This document shows positions 36,046 to 44,678 of a stretch of 64,000 nucleotides of DNA, in pieces. The notes under the pieces are model-generated. The model did not search any database. It was not told the DNA's origin and saw only the letters and a list, made by a program, of their open reading frames with translations. Position 1 is the first letter of the stretch, and every line of letters begins with the position of its first letter. This DNA is from Teredinibacter haidensis. Lineage in GTDB: Bacteria; Pseudomonadota; Gammaproteobacteria; Pseudomonadales; Cellvibrionaceae. The translations under genes and the position numbers were made by a program. The stretch is taken from NCBI RefSeq assembly GCF_014211975.1, contig NZ_CP060084.1, positions 4,227,001 through 4,291,000 on the forward strand, given 5' to 3'.

Positions 36046-36429
36046 ATTAAAACTCCATTTAGAAAGAAATGACTCTTTGAACCATTCGCTAAATATGAAG
36101 CCTTTTGAAAATCTTTTACAGAGCCTAGCGCAAGTACTGTGAAATATTTGGCATTGATAAAAATCGACACAAAATCAAATCGATTTTAAAGTAATTTCTG
36201 CGCCACCGTTTGTAGGATGTGAAGGGGTTGGGGTTTCTATTTGTTAGACTTCAATTTGTTTTATCAAAAATATGGCGCGCATTATGTCCGGATTTTTATA
36301 GACCACGGGTGATGGGGGGAATTCCCTTTATTCTGAATTTTAAACTTGGCGTAGGAAATATTATGTCTATCTCATCTAAGCGGTTGTCCATTCACCTAAG
36401 AACGAAAGGCCTAAGCCTGCGATAGCGCG
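36046..36429. other. 384-bp gap
   Basis: Promoter region of the subtilase gene at its left end. An open frame at 36219-36425 lacks an RBS and protein-like composition; nothing else is seen. Confidence 0.4.
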
Positions 36430-36840
36430 CTAGCCAATCTTAACTTTTCTAAGTAACTTAATAATGCGATATTCCAGTTCTTTAGGTTGAAAAGGCTTAG
36501 CCAGATAGTCATTAACGCCAGCTTTGACAGCGCTCGTAACCTTTTCCTTTTCGGTTGAGGCCGTAAGCATAAGAAAGGGAATATGGCTGTGACGTTCCGA
36601 TCCCCTAATGCGGTTCAGCAACTCCAAGCCGGAAAGCTCTGGCATATCCCAGTCGCAGATAATAAGGTCGATACGCGTAGATTTAAGCGCCTTCCAAGCG
36701 GATTCGCCATTACACTCCATTAAAACCCGCTCGGCGCCCAACTCCTTAAGGCAGCTGTTTACCATGCTGCGCATTGTTTCCATATCGTCTACAACCAAAA
36801 TGTTAATCTTCTTAATGATCTTTTCGGGGTTGTGCATCAA
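36430..36840 (-). CDS. stand-alone CheY-like response regulator
   Basis: The 136-residue protein is one receiver domain: acidic pair in VVDDMETMRS, phospho-acceptor Asp in LIICDWDMPELSG, the conserved Thr in MLTAST and Lys in YLAKPFQPKE. No output domain. The sequence resembles CheY-type single-domain regulators that act on a partner by protein contact (flagellar motor, phosphorelay). No chemotaxis or kinase gene is nearby, so its partner is unknown. Confidence 0.88.
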   Translation of the reverse strand: MMHNPEKIIKKINILVVDDMETMRSMVNSCLKELGAERVLMECNGESAWKALKSTRIDLIICDWDMPELSGLELLNRIRGSERHSHIPFLMLTASTEKEKVTSAVKAGVNDYLAKPFQPKELEYRIIKLLRKVKIG

Positions 36841-37357
36841 TCATCCTTTTAATTGGCCAGCATACTAGGTTCATTCTATTATTCTTGAAGCAATAAAACA
36901 GCCGATTTGACGGCGTTCTTCGGTGATAAAACGGCTTGAACCTTTCTGGTTGCAAGCGTGTTAACCGCCTGCCCACTGAATATAGTTCTATTTGATGACA
37001 AAGAGCTTGCCTATAGCTCATATAAAGCCTTTTCCAATATAGCCCAAGGGCCGTATACCATTTTTCTTTCTAAAGAAATGCCTATCGTTGAAATTTCACC
37101 GGTCCTTGAAGAGCCTTTCTGCGGTCGTCGATAGAATCCATTTTTTTTGCATTGTCGACAGTTCTTTTTCTATTGCCGCTACGTTTTTAATGTTAGTTGC
37201 TTTCTGAAGGAACGCTCTGAACCTGTCCGCCGCATTGGCAGCGTTGAAAGTTTGTTCCTCCATATTTTGTGATAAGGAACAGCCGAAAAAGAAGAGTAGA
37301 GAACTGAAGATAATTAGTCTGTAATATTCCGCAATTTATTTGGTGGTTTAGCGAAAT
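36841..37357. other. 517-bp gap with a possible start-less lipoprotein frame
   Basis: The leftward frame 37096-37335 is listed separately. The rest (36841-37095) holds no recognisable gene. Confidence 0.4.
37096..37335 (-). CDS. possible small lipoprotein lacking a canonical start codon
   Basis: Reading leftward, a frame of 79 codons encodes YYRLIIFSSLLFFFGC, a textbook lipoprotein signal with lipobox FFGC, then a charged helical tail ending AERLFKDR. The first ATG (37263) lies after the lipobox, and upstream the frame closes at a stop right before an ATT (37335), so only ATT could start the signal peptide. Either the start codon was lost by mutation or ATT is used. It is immediately downstream of the metallophosphoesterase gene and reads in the same direction. 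Confidence 0.35.
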   Translation of the reverse strand: MAEYYRLIIFSSLLFFFGCSLSQNMEEQTFNAANAADRFRAFLQKATNIKNVAAIEKELSTMQKKWILSTTAERLFKDR

Positions 37358-38146
37358 CTAATTATTCTGATCGAGGCGTATTTCAAACAATTTCTTCCGT
37401 GCGATATGAGATTCCGATGGGTAGGCAAAAGCATTGTTGATGTATCGAATTCCGTCCAGAGTTTTGTCAACATTAAGATGGCTGTGCCCGTAGATATGTA
37501 CTTTTGGGCGTATGGATTGCACCTGCTTAATTAAGTGGGTACTTCCAAACACGGGGAACAAGTAGCCTTGGGATGGCCACGCGAAGTGAGGGATTAAATC
37601 GATACGCGGCAAAAAATGAGAAAAAGTAATAATATCCTTTGTTGAGTCTAAACTAGAAAAGTAAGCAATGGTGTCTCTATTGAGCGAGAAAAAATATTCA
37701 GCAACGTTAGGTATTGTTAAGTCATCCGGCCACCGACATGCGCGGAAGTCATTCCATACGCGAAGCAGCTTTTCTTGCGGCTCACCAAAGGAAAAATCGT
37801 ACCAGCTAAAGAGAGGTATAATGGTTGCATTACTCGTTTCGAGTGGGCTCGTGTGTACGCCACAGTCTCCGGCTCGCTGTAATACTAAGTCAAGCTTTGC
37901 GAGCGAGTCTAGCTTGTCATTGCTGTCTCGAATCACCCAAAGTTCATGATTGCCTGGGGTGTAACAAACGTGCTTAAATTTATTTGTCAGTTCAGTAAAG
38001 CAGCGGGAAAGTGAATGTAAGTTATCGCTAATATCACCAGCAACGATCAGAATGTCGGATTGATGATCGACATGCGAAATATTCTCTACCCAACGCATGT
38101 TCTCTGGATAGTCAATATGAATGTCAGATATTGCAAATATTCTCAT
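37358..38146 (-). CDS. calcineurin-like metallophosphoesterase
   Basis: Starting at the ATG that gives MRIFAISDIH, the product is 262 residues; a GTG at 38236 would add 30 residues of doubtful value. All five metallophosphoesterase motifs are visible: ISDIHID (DxH), AGDISDN (GDxxD), PGNHELW (GNHE), FSHFLPR and GHSHLN (GHxH). It would hydrolyse a phosphoester in the cytoplasm with two metal ions; the substrate is not predictable. It is divergent from the phosphopantetheinyl transferase gene. Confidence 0.85.
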   Translation of the reverse strand: MRIFAISDIHIDYPENMRWVENISHVDHQSDILIVAGDISDNLHSLSRCFTELTNKFKHVCYTPGNHELWVIRDSNDKLDSLAKLDLVLQRAGDCGVHTSPLETSNATIIPLFSWYDFSFGEPQEKLLRVWNDFRACRWPDDLTIPNVAEYFFSLNRDTIAYFSSLDSTKDIITFSHFLPRIDLIPHFAWPSQGYLFPVFGSTHLIKQVQSIRPKVHIYGHSHLNVDKTLDGIRYINNAFAYPSESHIARKKLFEIRLDQNN

Positions 38147-38305
38147 GCGTGAAGTGATAAGTGCGGGGAGTGAACATACAAACTTAACAAATGTAATGTT
38201 GTATTGTCCACGGCTATCGTTGATTATTGACCACACATTTTGTGTTATTTCCTCAAAAAAATATACTATGAAAATAATTAGTAACTACAAATTTGGAAGC
38301 TTGTG

Positions 38306-39004
38306 ATGAGTTTTGTATCTTCAGTTTTCGATATGGAGTGGCTCTCATCCGACATTGTCATCTACGGGTGTTACTTTTCAGTAGAGGAGTATGAGGATGA
38401 GTTGTTTGATCGATTTGGGGTAGATTTCATCCCAAAGCTAGAGCGAGCCGTAAGCAAAAGAAAGGCTGAATATCTGGCTGGCCGTTACGCCGCCCAACTA
38501 GCGCTTAAACCGAAATGCGTTGGCTCTGCTCAGGTTACGACCGGAGCATCACGCGAGCCAATTTGGCCAAAGGGTATCGTGGGTACTATCAGCCACAGTA
38601 GAGATCTAGCTGTAAGTGCCGTTGCGCTTGAGAATGCCTATGTGGGTTTAGGTATAGATGTTGAGGACATCGTAACGCAAAAAACACAGAGTACAATCGC
38701 GTCGCAGGTCCTCAGCGCAACAGAAAGGAATATAGTGGAAGCTTGGCCCCTTGATGCTTGTCTTGCTTTCACCCTTGTATTTTCATTAAAGGAGTCGTTT
38801 TTTAAAGCTAGCTTTCCATTAGTTAAACGCTATTTTGATTTTGACGCTATTTCAATAGTCGATCTAAATCTTGGAGAGAAACCGTCTATCGACTTTCGAA
38901 TTTGTGCCGATCTACACCCGCAGTTCAAGATAGGTGAGGTAATGAGAGGATACTTTAAAGTGATAGAGTCACGTGTAATGACGTTTGTTGCCATTTCGAA
39001 ATAA
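38306..39004 (+). CDS. 4'-phosphopantetheinyl transferase (EntD/Sfp-like)
   Basis: The 232-residue protein (GTG at 38303 directly before the ATG) has the PPTase motifs: IWPKGIVGTISHSRDLA, LGIDVED and FSLKESFFKA, which bind Mg and CoA. It transfers phosphopantetheine to carrier proteins of siderophore, polyketide or fatty-acid synthases. No such synthase is in this window, so it probably serves a distant cluster. It is divergent from the metallophosphoesterase gene. Confidence 0.88.
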   Translation: MSFVSSVFDMEWLSSDIVIYGCYFSVEEYEDELFDRFGVDFIPKLERAVSKRKAEYLAGRYAAQLALKPKCVGSAQVTTGASREPIWPKGIVGTISHSRDLAVSAVALENAYVGLGIDVEDIVTQKTQSTIASQVLSATERNIVEAWPLDACLAFTLVFSLKESFFKASFPLVKRYFDFDAISIVDLNLGEKPSIDFRICADLHPQFKIGEVMRGYFKVIESRVMTFVAISK

Positions 39005-39646
39005 ACTCAATTCTTCTCTTTAGCCTCCAATAGTATTTGCGGACTGCCTGAGTAGTCTGTAGATGCTGGCTGACAACTGGAGTTACTAAAGCTAGGTGCA
39101 GAGGGTGCAGGAATTTCGGCGATGAACCTGTCGGAACATTTCGTATGAAGCACTTGTTTATGAATGGGCCAGTTCTTCCTCGACTACCCATCGACAATCT
39201 GCAGTTACTGAAAAGCTTGAAGAATCATAGAGAAAATATAGATCGAGTTAACCTTTCGCCCAACCCTGAGCTGAACTATTCCTGTGTGGCCGATACGGGT
39301 CTTTGGGAGTGGGTTTCGTAAATAATCCCCATTTGAACAATGTGGATATCCGTCTGAAGTCGTTGAGCTCCGAGGCTTAAAAGCGACTGCGATTCGGCGG
39401 GCCGGACATACCACCTAGTGTATTAAAACCTTAGCCAACCTTAAAAACTCCAGTGACGATTCACATAATCTATGGCCCGGGCATCTGCTATTCCTTAGGC
39501 GCGTGGTTTGAAAGATGTTAGCAAACGTTTCGAGTGTTAGTATCTTCTGTCTTCGCATCGTATTCGGTGGGAAAGTAGGCAGTAAAAACGTATATCGCGG
39601 ACGTTTAACAATATGGGCCATGGTCGGTCGCAATGATGGAGTATAA
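39005..39646. other. 642-bp region without an intact gene
   Basis: Both strands show only short frames. Some stretches (near 39120-39200) have protein-like codons but I could not match them to a family, so old gene remnants are possible. The accessory block starts about here. Confidence 0.35.
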
Positions 39647-40257
39647 ATATTCTCTATTGATATTTGGATTACATACACACTGGCCTGTTTGCTCTTAGTT
39701 ATATCACCTGGGCCGGACAATATATTGGCAATCGGAAGAGGCCTCGGCCAAGGAAAAGTGGCGGCGTGTATATCCGGCGTTTCTTCAGGCTCGGGAATAC
39801 TATTTCATGTACTGACCACAACTTTCTGGCTAACCTTGCTAATACAAGCATCGCTGTAAAGCTAATCGGCGTCGCTTATCTAATTTTTCTGGGCGTGAAG
39901 GTTTTAAGGCCCCGTAGCTTCATTAATCTTAAGCCAACCGCCAAGCAGCCGCTTAAAACTGTTTTTACAACAGGCCTCTTGTACGCGGCTTTAAACCCAA
40001 AGCCGGGAATGTTAGTACTAGCCTTTGTTCCGAAATTTGTTAATCCGGAGCCCGGTTCAGTTACAACTAAAATGATAGCTTATGGCATTTGGTTCGCCAT
40101 ATTAAGTACTGCTGGGTTCTCTCTAATGGAAATGCTTTTGTCAATATTGGCTACCAGTCAAAAAAATAGACCTAAAGTTATAAGTGGGCTAAATATCGGT
40201 GCAGGGTTAACATCTATTGCGTCGGGTTTTCCTGTTGCAGCATTAAGGCAGCGATAA
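39647..40257 (+). pseudogene. LysE/RhtB-type amino-acid exporter, frameshifted
   Basis: Two frames together make a LysE-family protein. The first (39647-39859) gives IWITYTLACLLLVISPGPDN and GRGLGQGKVAACISGVSSG, the family's N-terminal half, then stops. The second (from about 39841 to 40257) gives SIAVKLIGVAYLIFLGVKVL, the next helix, and the remainder. The switch lies between 39836 and 39856. The first frame also lacks a start: the codon at the expected place (39647) is ATA after an in-frame TAA. The gene is therefore dead; intact members export basic or neutral amino acids. Confidence 0.75.
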
Positions 40258-40373
40258 TCGGGCTTGGCCTACACTTCTACTCGTATTGGGCAGTCATTAC
40301 TTTACTGCATAACTCCATACCTACAATTATAAGCAACTGATAAAAATATTTTATTATAAAGGAGGTTTGATAA

Positions 40374-40799
40374 ATGAATGGAAAGTGTCTATGTGGAAGC
40401 ATAGAGTTTATTATCAAAAAAGACGATATAAAACTTTATCAATGCCACTGTTCATTATGCAGAAAGCAAAGTGGGACATACTCTAATGCGGCCACAATTG
40501 TTCCGAATAAATATTTTCAGTTTTTAAAAGGAACATCATTTATCTCTAGCTGGGAAAAGAATAGTGGATTTCGTTCGGACTTTTGTATGAACTGCGGCTC
40601 ACCAGTGCCGAATCCCCTGCGCGAAACTGAATACCACTGGATTCCAGCGGGGCTACTGGAAAACGAAGAACGTTTGGTGGTGGTGTCGCACATCTACACC
40701 GATTCTAAAGCATCGTGGGATAAACCAAATCCAAATGCAGAGAATCACGCAGGGTTCCCGCAAGGTGGGTTAGAGGCGCATATAAGGGCATTGAAGTAG
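40374..40799 (+). CDS. GFA-family (glutathione-dependent formaldehyde-activating-like) protein
   Basis: The 141 residues start after an excellent aaaggagg RBS. They form a GFA/CENP-V-type zinc fold: CLCGSIEF near the start, CHCSLCRKQSG about 24-33 and CMNCGSPV about 79-86. The family includes S-hydroxymethylglutathione synthase and many uncharacterised members; no formaldehyde dehydrogenase is adjacent, so the role is unassigned. It is a lone gene. Confidence 0.85.
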   Translation: MNGKCLCGSIEFIIKKDDIKLYQCHCSLCRKQSGTYSNAATIVPNKYFQFLKGTSFISSWEKNSGFRSDFCMNCGSPVPNPLRETEYHWIPAGLLENEERLVVVSHIYTDSKASWDKPNPNAENHAGFPQGGLEAHIRALK

Positions 40800-41061
40800 C
40801 AGGCCAAATACACTCAGGCTTGCTACACCGTCGTCTGCAAATTGTTCCTGGTTCTTCCTCTGGGCGCCTAATATTGACGGGTGCATATGTACAGGTGAAA
40901 CGGGTACCTTCTAACGGCAACTGGAGTGTAAAAGCGCGAAAAATACGTATAGCTATGCATTATAGGCTTCTGTGACAAGTTTTGTGGTGGCTTGGGCGTA
41001 GCACTATAATGTACACATTTAAAGGAGGCGTTTTACGCCCTAATAATTTTTTTAGGTTGCC

Positions 41062-41475
41062 ATGACAGAATCTATACATATGAGACAAGAAAATTTAGGG
41101 GGCGTTTGGTCCAAGCTTCCGAAATGGATGGTCTATTTATCAAATCTACCGTCAGTACTCTTGTGGTTTGCAATAATGATGAAGCTATCCAGCCCAATTT
41201 TTGCATTTATTATGATATTGACGCTAGGGGTTCCTACAAAGTTATTGCATCATATTTACCGGTGTATCAGCATATTACGCCATAGCGGCCCTACCATATT
41301 TGGCCACGTAATATTTTTTTCAGGGCAGTGCATAATATATTTTTCGCTAGGTGTTTATGCGTTTCCACGCTTAACCATGCACGGACTACTTCGTGGCGCT
41401 GGATCTCCACAAGCTTCGCTTGTTCCGGCCCATGTTACGTGCGTTACGCAGTTCAATACGAAGGGAATTAGATGA
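41062..41475 (+). CDS. membrane protein, function unknown
   Basis: The 137 residues hold three hydrophobic segments (LSNLPSVLLWFAIMMKL; SPIFAFIMILTLGV; IFGHVIFFSGQCIIYFSLGV). The stop overlaps the next start (ATGA), which argues for a translated pair. The last 35 residues have a different, less protein-like character and may be the result of a 3' exchange. No family recognised. Confidence 0.5.
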   Translation: MTESIHMRQENLGGVWSKLPKWMVYLSNLPSVLLWFAIMMKLSSPIFAFIMILTLGVPTKLLHHIYRCISILRHSGPTIFGHVIFFSGQCIIYFSLGVYAFPRLTMHGLLRGAGSPQASLVPAHVTCVTQFNTKGIR

Positions 41476-41855
41476 AGTCAAAACTGGAAATTTATTCTCT
41501 GTCGGTATGCTTCGCAACGGTTTTATGTTTGGTTATTGCTTCAGGGTTTGGAGGGTACGCTCTACTGGGGATTTTTGTGCCTGACCTAACAATGAATCCC
41601 TACAATTATGGGCAGTATCAATCTAACAATGCGTATTGGAAAAGAAACTATCTTTCTTATACAACCGGTGAAAAAGAGGTGACTAAACCTAGTGAAGAAG
41701 AGATTACGAACCTCAGAGCAGAAGGTTATAAAGTGGCGCTAGAAAACGAAAAACGTGAAGGTCTCCAGACGTTACTCAAGAGCTTAATATTTGCTATTGT
41801 AGGTGGTGTTGCGCTAGCTATTCACTGGGTTCTCGCAAAGAAATCGAGGGACTAG
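41472..41855 (+). CDS. two-helix membrane protein, function unknown
   Basis: The 127 residues contain a helix at each end (CFATVLCLVIASGFGGYALLGIF; LLKSLIFAIVGGVALAIHWVL) and a charged loop with heptad-like stretches between them. It overlaps the previous gene by 4 bp. No family recognised. Confidence 0.55.
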   Translation: MKSKLEIYSLSVCFATVLCLVIASGFGGYALLGIFVPDLTMNPYNYGQYQSNNAYWKRNYLSYTTGEKEVTKPSEEEITNLRAEGYKVALENEKREGLQTLLKSLIFAIVGGVALAIHWVLAKKSRD

Positions 41856-42064
41856 CAACATAACAAAATCTGCACTCGTATACATATTACCACTCTCGTT
41901 TTTATGCATTTCGTGCTGCTCCACTTTACGTAAAAACACTCTCCGAAATATTCGCTGGTGAGCTTGACGTTGTGTTTCAAAAGTAGCATCAGCCAGATCG
42001 GAAGACGAAGTTTAAGCTTTGGCCATATCAACCATAGAATTTAAGATGCGGACTTGATCCCGCC

Positions 42065-42369
42065 TTGACTCTAAAACTTATAGCAACATCTACAGCGCTA
42101 GACCTATACAGCCTACTTGATGGATTGATTCAATATGTAGCTGAAATAGAGAAAAGCCTGGAGCCACTACTTTTTCCGAGCATCGTCAATGCTTGATGAA
42201 AGTAAAAGATGTTAGAGAAAAGAACCAAGTTACATAAAATCTGTTGAATTAATGCACTCGTGAGTAAGATAGGGATGAAGAATTCGATGAAAAGCAAGTT
42301 GACGCGCTTTCTGAGCTATGCTTGGAGCTTGAGGGGTTAATTAAAAACTATTCAAGACAATATTTTTAA
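42065..42369 (+). pseudogene. decayed small ORF (two protein-like pieces)
   Basis: 42065-42196 reads LIATSTALDLYSLLDGLIQY and IEKSLEPLLFPSIVNA then stops; 42274-42369, in another frame, reads DEEFDEKQVDALSELCLELE and so on. Both are acidic, helical and protein-like, suggesting one gene broken by frameshifts and a stop. Family unknown; this rests on composition only. Confidence 0.3.
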
Positions 42370-42394
42370 ATTGAAATGTAAAACTAAACCCCTG

Positions 42395-42440
42395 ACTTAA
42401 CAACCAACGCGGAAATTCGTGGCGTCTTTGGGCGTTGTAA
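42395..42440. repeat. attC-like imperfect palindrome
   Basis: ACTTAAC (fits RYYYAAC) opens the site; CAACGC (42405-42410) pairs with GCGTTG (42432-42437), and TTAACAAC approximates the complement of GTTGTAA. The gene for the EEP protein begins 28 bp later. Confidence 0.3.
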
Positions 42441-42468
42441 TACTAGAGACTTTGAACAAGGCGTATTT

Positions 42469-43422
42469 TTGAAATTTAATCGAGTAATAGGATTTACATT
42501 TTTGGGATTATTAAAAATAGGATGCATTTTTCTGTTTGCATTTTCGTTTTTTCCGCTTTTGGAAGGGGTGCCGTGGTATCTGGACCTTTTAGCGCACTTT
42601 AGATTTCAGTATTTAGTTCTTTCGGTCATTTTTCTAATTACATTTATTCATTTTAGAAAGAAAATGTTTGTAGCTTTATCGCTATCAATATTCCTCGTTA
42701 ACGCAATTTTCGTGACCCCAGGTTTCGTGTCAGATAGAGTCCAGAAACCCGAAACTAATGGTCAAAAAATAAGACTATTTCATAGTAACGTACTTACGTC
42801 TAATTCGGATTATTCCAGATTGGTCAATCAATTACTCTTAGAAAATCCCGACATTATTGTTTTGCAAGAAGTGGATAAGTCTTGGATTAAATATTTATCT
42901 CGCATAAAGGAACAGTATAAGTATTTTGTGGAATTTCCAAGACAAGATAATTTTGGAATAGCTTTATTTAGCAGAATACCTATATCTAGCCAGCGCATAC
43001 ATTATTGGGGTGGGTTTAATCTACCTAGTATTGAGGCTGAGTTTATGCTCGGTGATGTTTCATTTAGTATTGTTGCGACTCACCCACCTCCTCCGGTAAG
43101 CGCACAATATCATGAGGCGCGAAATTCACAGATTCTTAGTGTTGCTAACAGGGTCAGAGCCATAAGTAATGCCAAAGTAGTGATAGGAGATCTAAATACC
43201 TCTATTTGGTCTGCGCATTATCGTGCGTTAGAGTTGGGAACTGGCCTAGCTAATGCTAACAAAGGATTTGGTTATATACCTACTTGGCCCACAAAATTAG
43301 CACCAATGATGATATCAATTGATCACTGTTTAGTTTCAGAACATTTTAATGTCCTTAATCTTAAATCGGGTAAAAATATTGGGTCTGATCACTTACCGCT
43401 CATTGTAGATTTAGAATTGTGA
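42469..43422 (+). CDS. membrane-anchored endonuclease/exonuclease/phosphatase-family protein
   Basis: The TTG start gives 317 residues. Three hydrophobic helices come first (about 5-100), as in YafD-like proteins. The EEP domain follows: LFHSNVLTSNSD, PDIIVLQEVDKSW (metal-binding Glu), FGIALFSRIPI, VIGDLNTS and GSDHLPLIVDLEL (Asp-His). Members act on nucleic acids or phospholipid/sugar phosphates; the substrate here cannot be read from sequence. It stands alone in the accessory block. Confidence 0.8.
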   Translation: MKFNRVIGFTFLGLLKIGCIFLFAFSFFPLLEGVPWYLDLLAHFRFQYLVLSVIFLITFIHFRKKMFVALSLSIFLVNAIFVTPGFVSDRVQKPETNGQKIRLFHSNVLTSNSDYSRLVNQLLLENPDIIVLQEVDKSWIKYLSRIKEQYKYFVEFPRQDNFGIALFSRIPISSQRIHYWGGFNLPSIEAEFMLGDVSFSIVATHPPPPVSAQYHEARNSQILSVANRVRAISNAKVVIGDLNTSIWSAHYRALELGTGLANANKGFGYIPTWPTKLAPMMISIDHCLVSEHFNVLNLKSGKNIGSDHLPLIVDLEL

Positions 43423-43507
43423 GCAAGTACTCTCTTAGAATAAATTACTTAAACGTCATTCTTGCCAAGAAAATGGCCTGCACCGGGCGCAGCAAGTTAC
43501 GCTGTTT

Positions 43508-43567
43508 CCCAAGCCCAAGCCCAAGCCCAAGCCCAAGCCCAAGCCCAAGCCCAAGCCCAAGCCCAAG
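43508..43567. repeat. hexanucleotide repeat (CCCAAG)x10
   Basis: Ten exact copies of CCCAAG, followed by CCGTTGGGCTT, which can fold back on the last copy. The multiple of three would not shift a frame; in one frame it reads Ser-Pro repeats, but the ORF has no other support. Confidence 0.9.
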
Positions 43568-43660
43568 CCGTTGGGCTTTAGGGTTAGAGATTAACCCTAT
43601 TTTATTTGGAGTTTATCTTAGGCAATTGAATAAGCTGTAATATACCATCGTAAATTTTCC

Positions 43661-44062
43661 CTATGATAAGTTTGGAGGGCGACTATCTCTCATCAATAAA
43701 TCCAATTTTATTTGGGATTTTTCTATATTTTCTAAATCTACCAATTCGATCATTTCACATTCATCTCTAATCATCTCATGAATTAGGCTAGGGTAATGAC
43801 GGCAGTCTTCGGGTCTATCCAAGTAAATACTACATGTGTATATATTTGGTGCGAGGGAGTCTTTTTTGGGTTCAGCTTCGAGAAAGGGGCATCTTCGTAG
43901 CCTTGAGTTGGATTCGGGGTCGAACCATATCTCGTTATCGTTAACGAATTTAAATATTTCTGGGTTAAATATCTCCCATAGGTCAATTTCATATTTTGTT
44001 GCCGAAAGATCACCATCTCCGTATTTGATGCAACATTTACCACATTGATTACAGTTTTTCAT
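43661..44062 (-). CDS. YkgJ-type Fe-S/zinc cysteine-cluster protein
   Basis: The 133 residues start MKNCNQCGKCCIKYGDGD, the CxxCxxCC cluster of the YkgJ (UPF0153) family, and continue with RRCPFL, TCSIYLDRPEDCRHYP for eight Cys in all. The family is thought to bind a metal cluster, but its role is unknown. The gene reads against its neighbours. Confidence 0.85.
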   Translation of the reverse strand: MKNCNQCGKCCIKYGDGDLSATKYEIDLWEIFNPEIFKFVNDNEIWFDPESNSRLRRCPFLEAEPKKDSLAPNIYTCSIYLDRPEDCRHYPSLIHEMIRDECEMIELVDLENIEKSQIKLDLLMRDSRPPNLS

Positions 44063-44154
44063 GGTTAGCTAATTAGTATGAGGTACGCAACGATATTATA
44101 TCATTGATGTTGTTTTTAGATCCTGGTCTATTACTCTAATCTATAGCTAAAAAT

Positions 44155-44288
44155 ATCCAACAAAGCGTTCATTATCGTTCGCAAAAACATGCTCGCTGGA
44201 GCCAACCTGCTTCCAGTTTTGCGCATGGGATACGTCCGTTATTCCACAAACTCTGTGTGGATCTGCAGCGCTTGAACGGGCGGTAAAT
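44155..44288. repeat. attC-like long imperfect palindrome
   Basis: ATCCAAC (44155-44161, fits RYYYAAC) is followed by AGCGTTCA; near the other end TGAACGGGC (44273-44281) complements it over 6 bp. An inner hairpin CGCAAAA/TTTTGCG with CTGGA/TCCAG (44180-44223) fills the middle. The right core is poor (GGTAAAT). Confidence 0.35.
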
Positions 44289-44301
44289 TACTAATCCGCT
44301 A

Positions 44302-44678
44302 ATGGGGTGTCCAATGGGACTAACCAAGAAAAGACACTACGATAGCTATACTTTGGCTTACAAGATAAAAGCAGTCAAGTTAAGCAAGAAGAAGGGCGTT
44401 AAAACAATCGATGTTTCAGCGGCGCTGGGGATACCTCCTGTTATGTTGTATCGTTGGAGACAATAGTTCAACGTAGGTCGTCTTTCTGAAAATAAGCATT
44501 TGATAATTAAATCTCCACCTCCGCAATCATCCCGTGGAGACAAGCTCGCTTTGAAGGCTGCAGAGTCTCGAATTAAAGAACTCGAACAACAATTGGCCGT
44601 TAAGGATGAAGAGGTTGTTATCCTAAAAAAGGCAAAGCGGTTGTTCTTGCCTCAGAGCAAGAAAAATACGCGTTCATA
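44302..44678 (+). pseudogene. IS3 orfA, interrupted by a stop
   Basis: The frame reads KKRHYDSYTLAYKIKAVKLS, DVSAALGIPPVMLYRWRQ (HTH), TAG at 44464, then a leucine-zipper-like part (ESRIKELEQQLAVKDEEVVI) in the same frame. Only a point mutation separates the halves. Confidence 0.75.

Larger units (their letters stand above)
41856..42468. other. 613-bp region with decayed gene pieces and an attC-like site
   Basis: Holds the fragments at 42065-42369 and the palindromic site at 42395-42440; nothing intact. Confidence 0.4.

Noticed and set aside
36219..36425. 68-codon ORF left of the CheY-like gene
   Set aside because: No RBS, no relatives recognised, composition unlike a protein; lies in a promoter region.
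43419..43640. ORF with Ser-Pro repeats over the CCCAAG array
   Set aside because: Its only feature is the microsatellite; the flanking residues are not protein-like and the frame exists because the hexamer has no stop.
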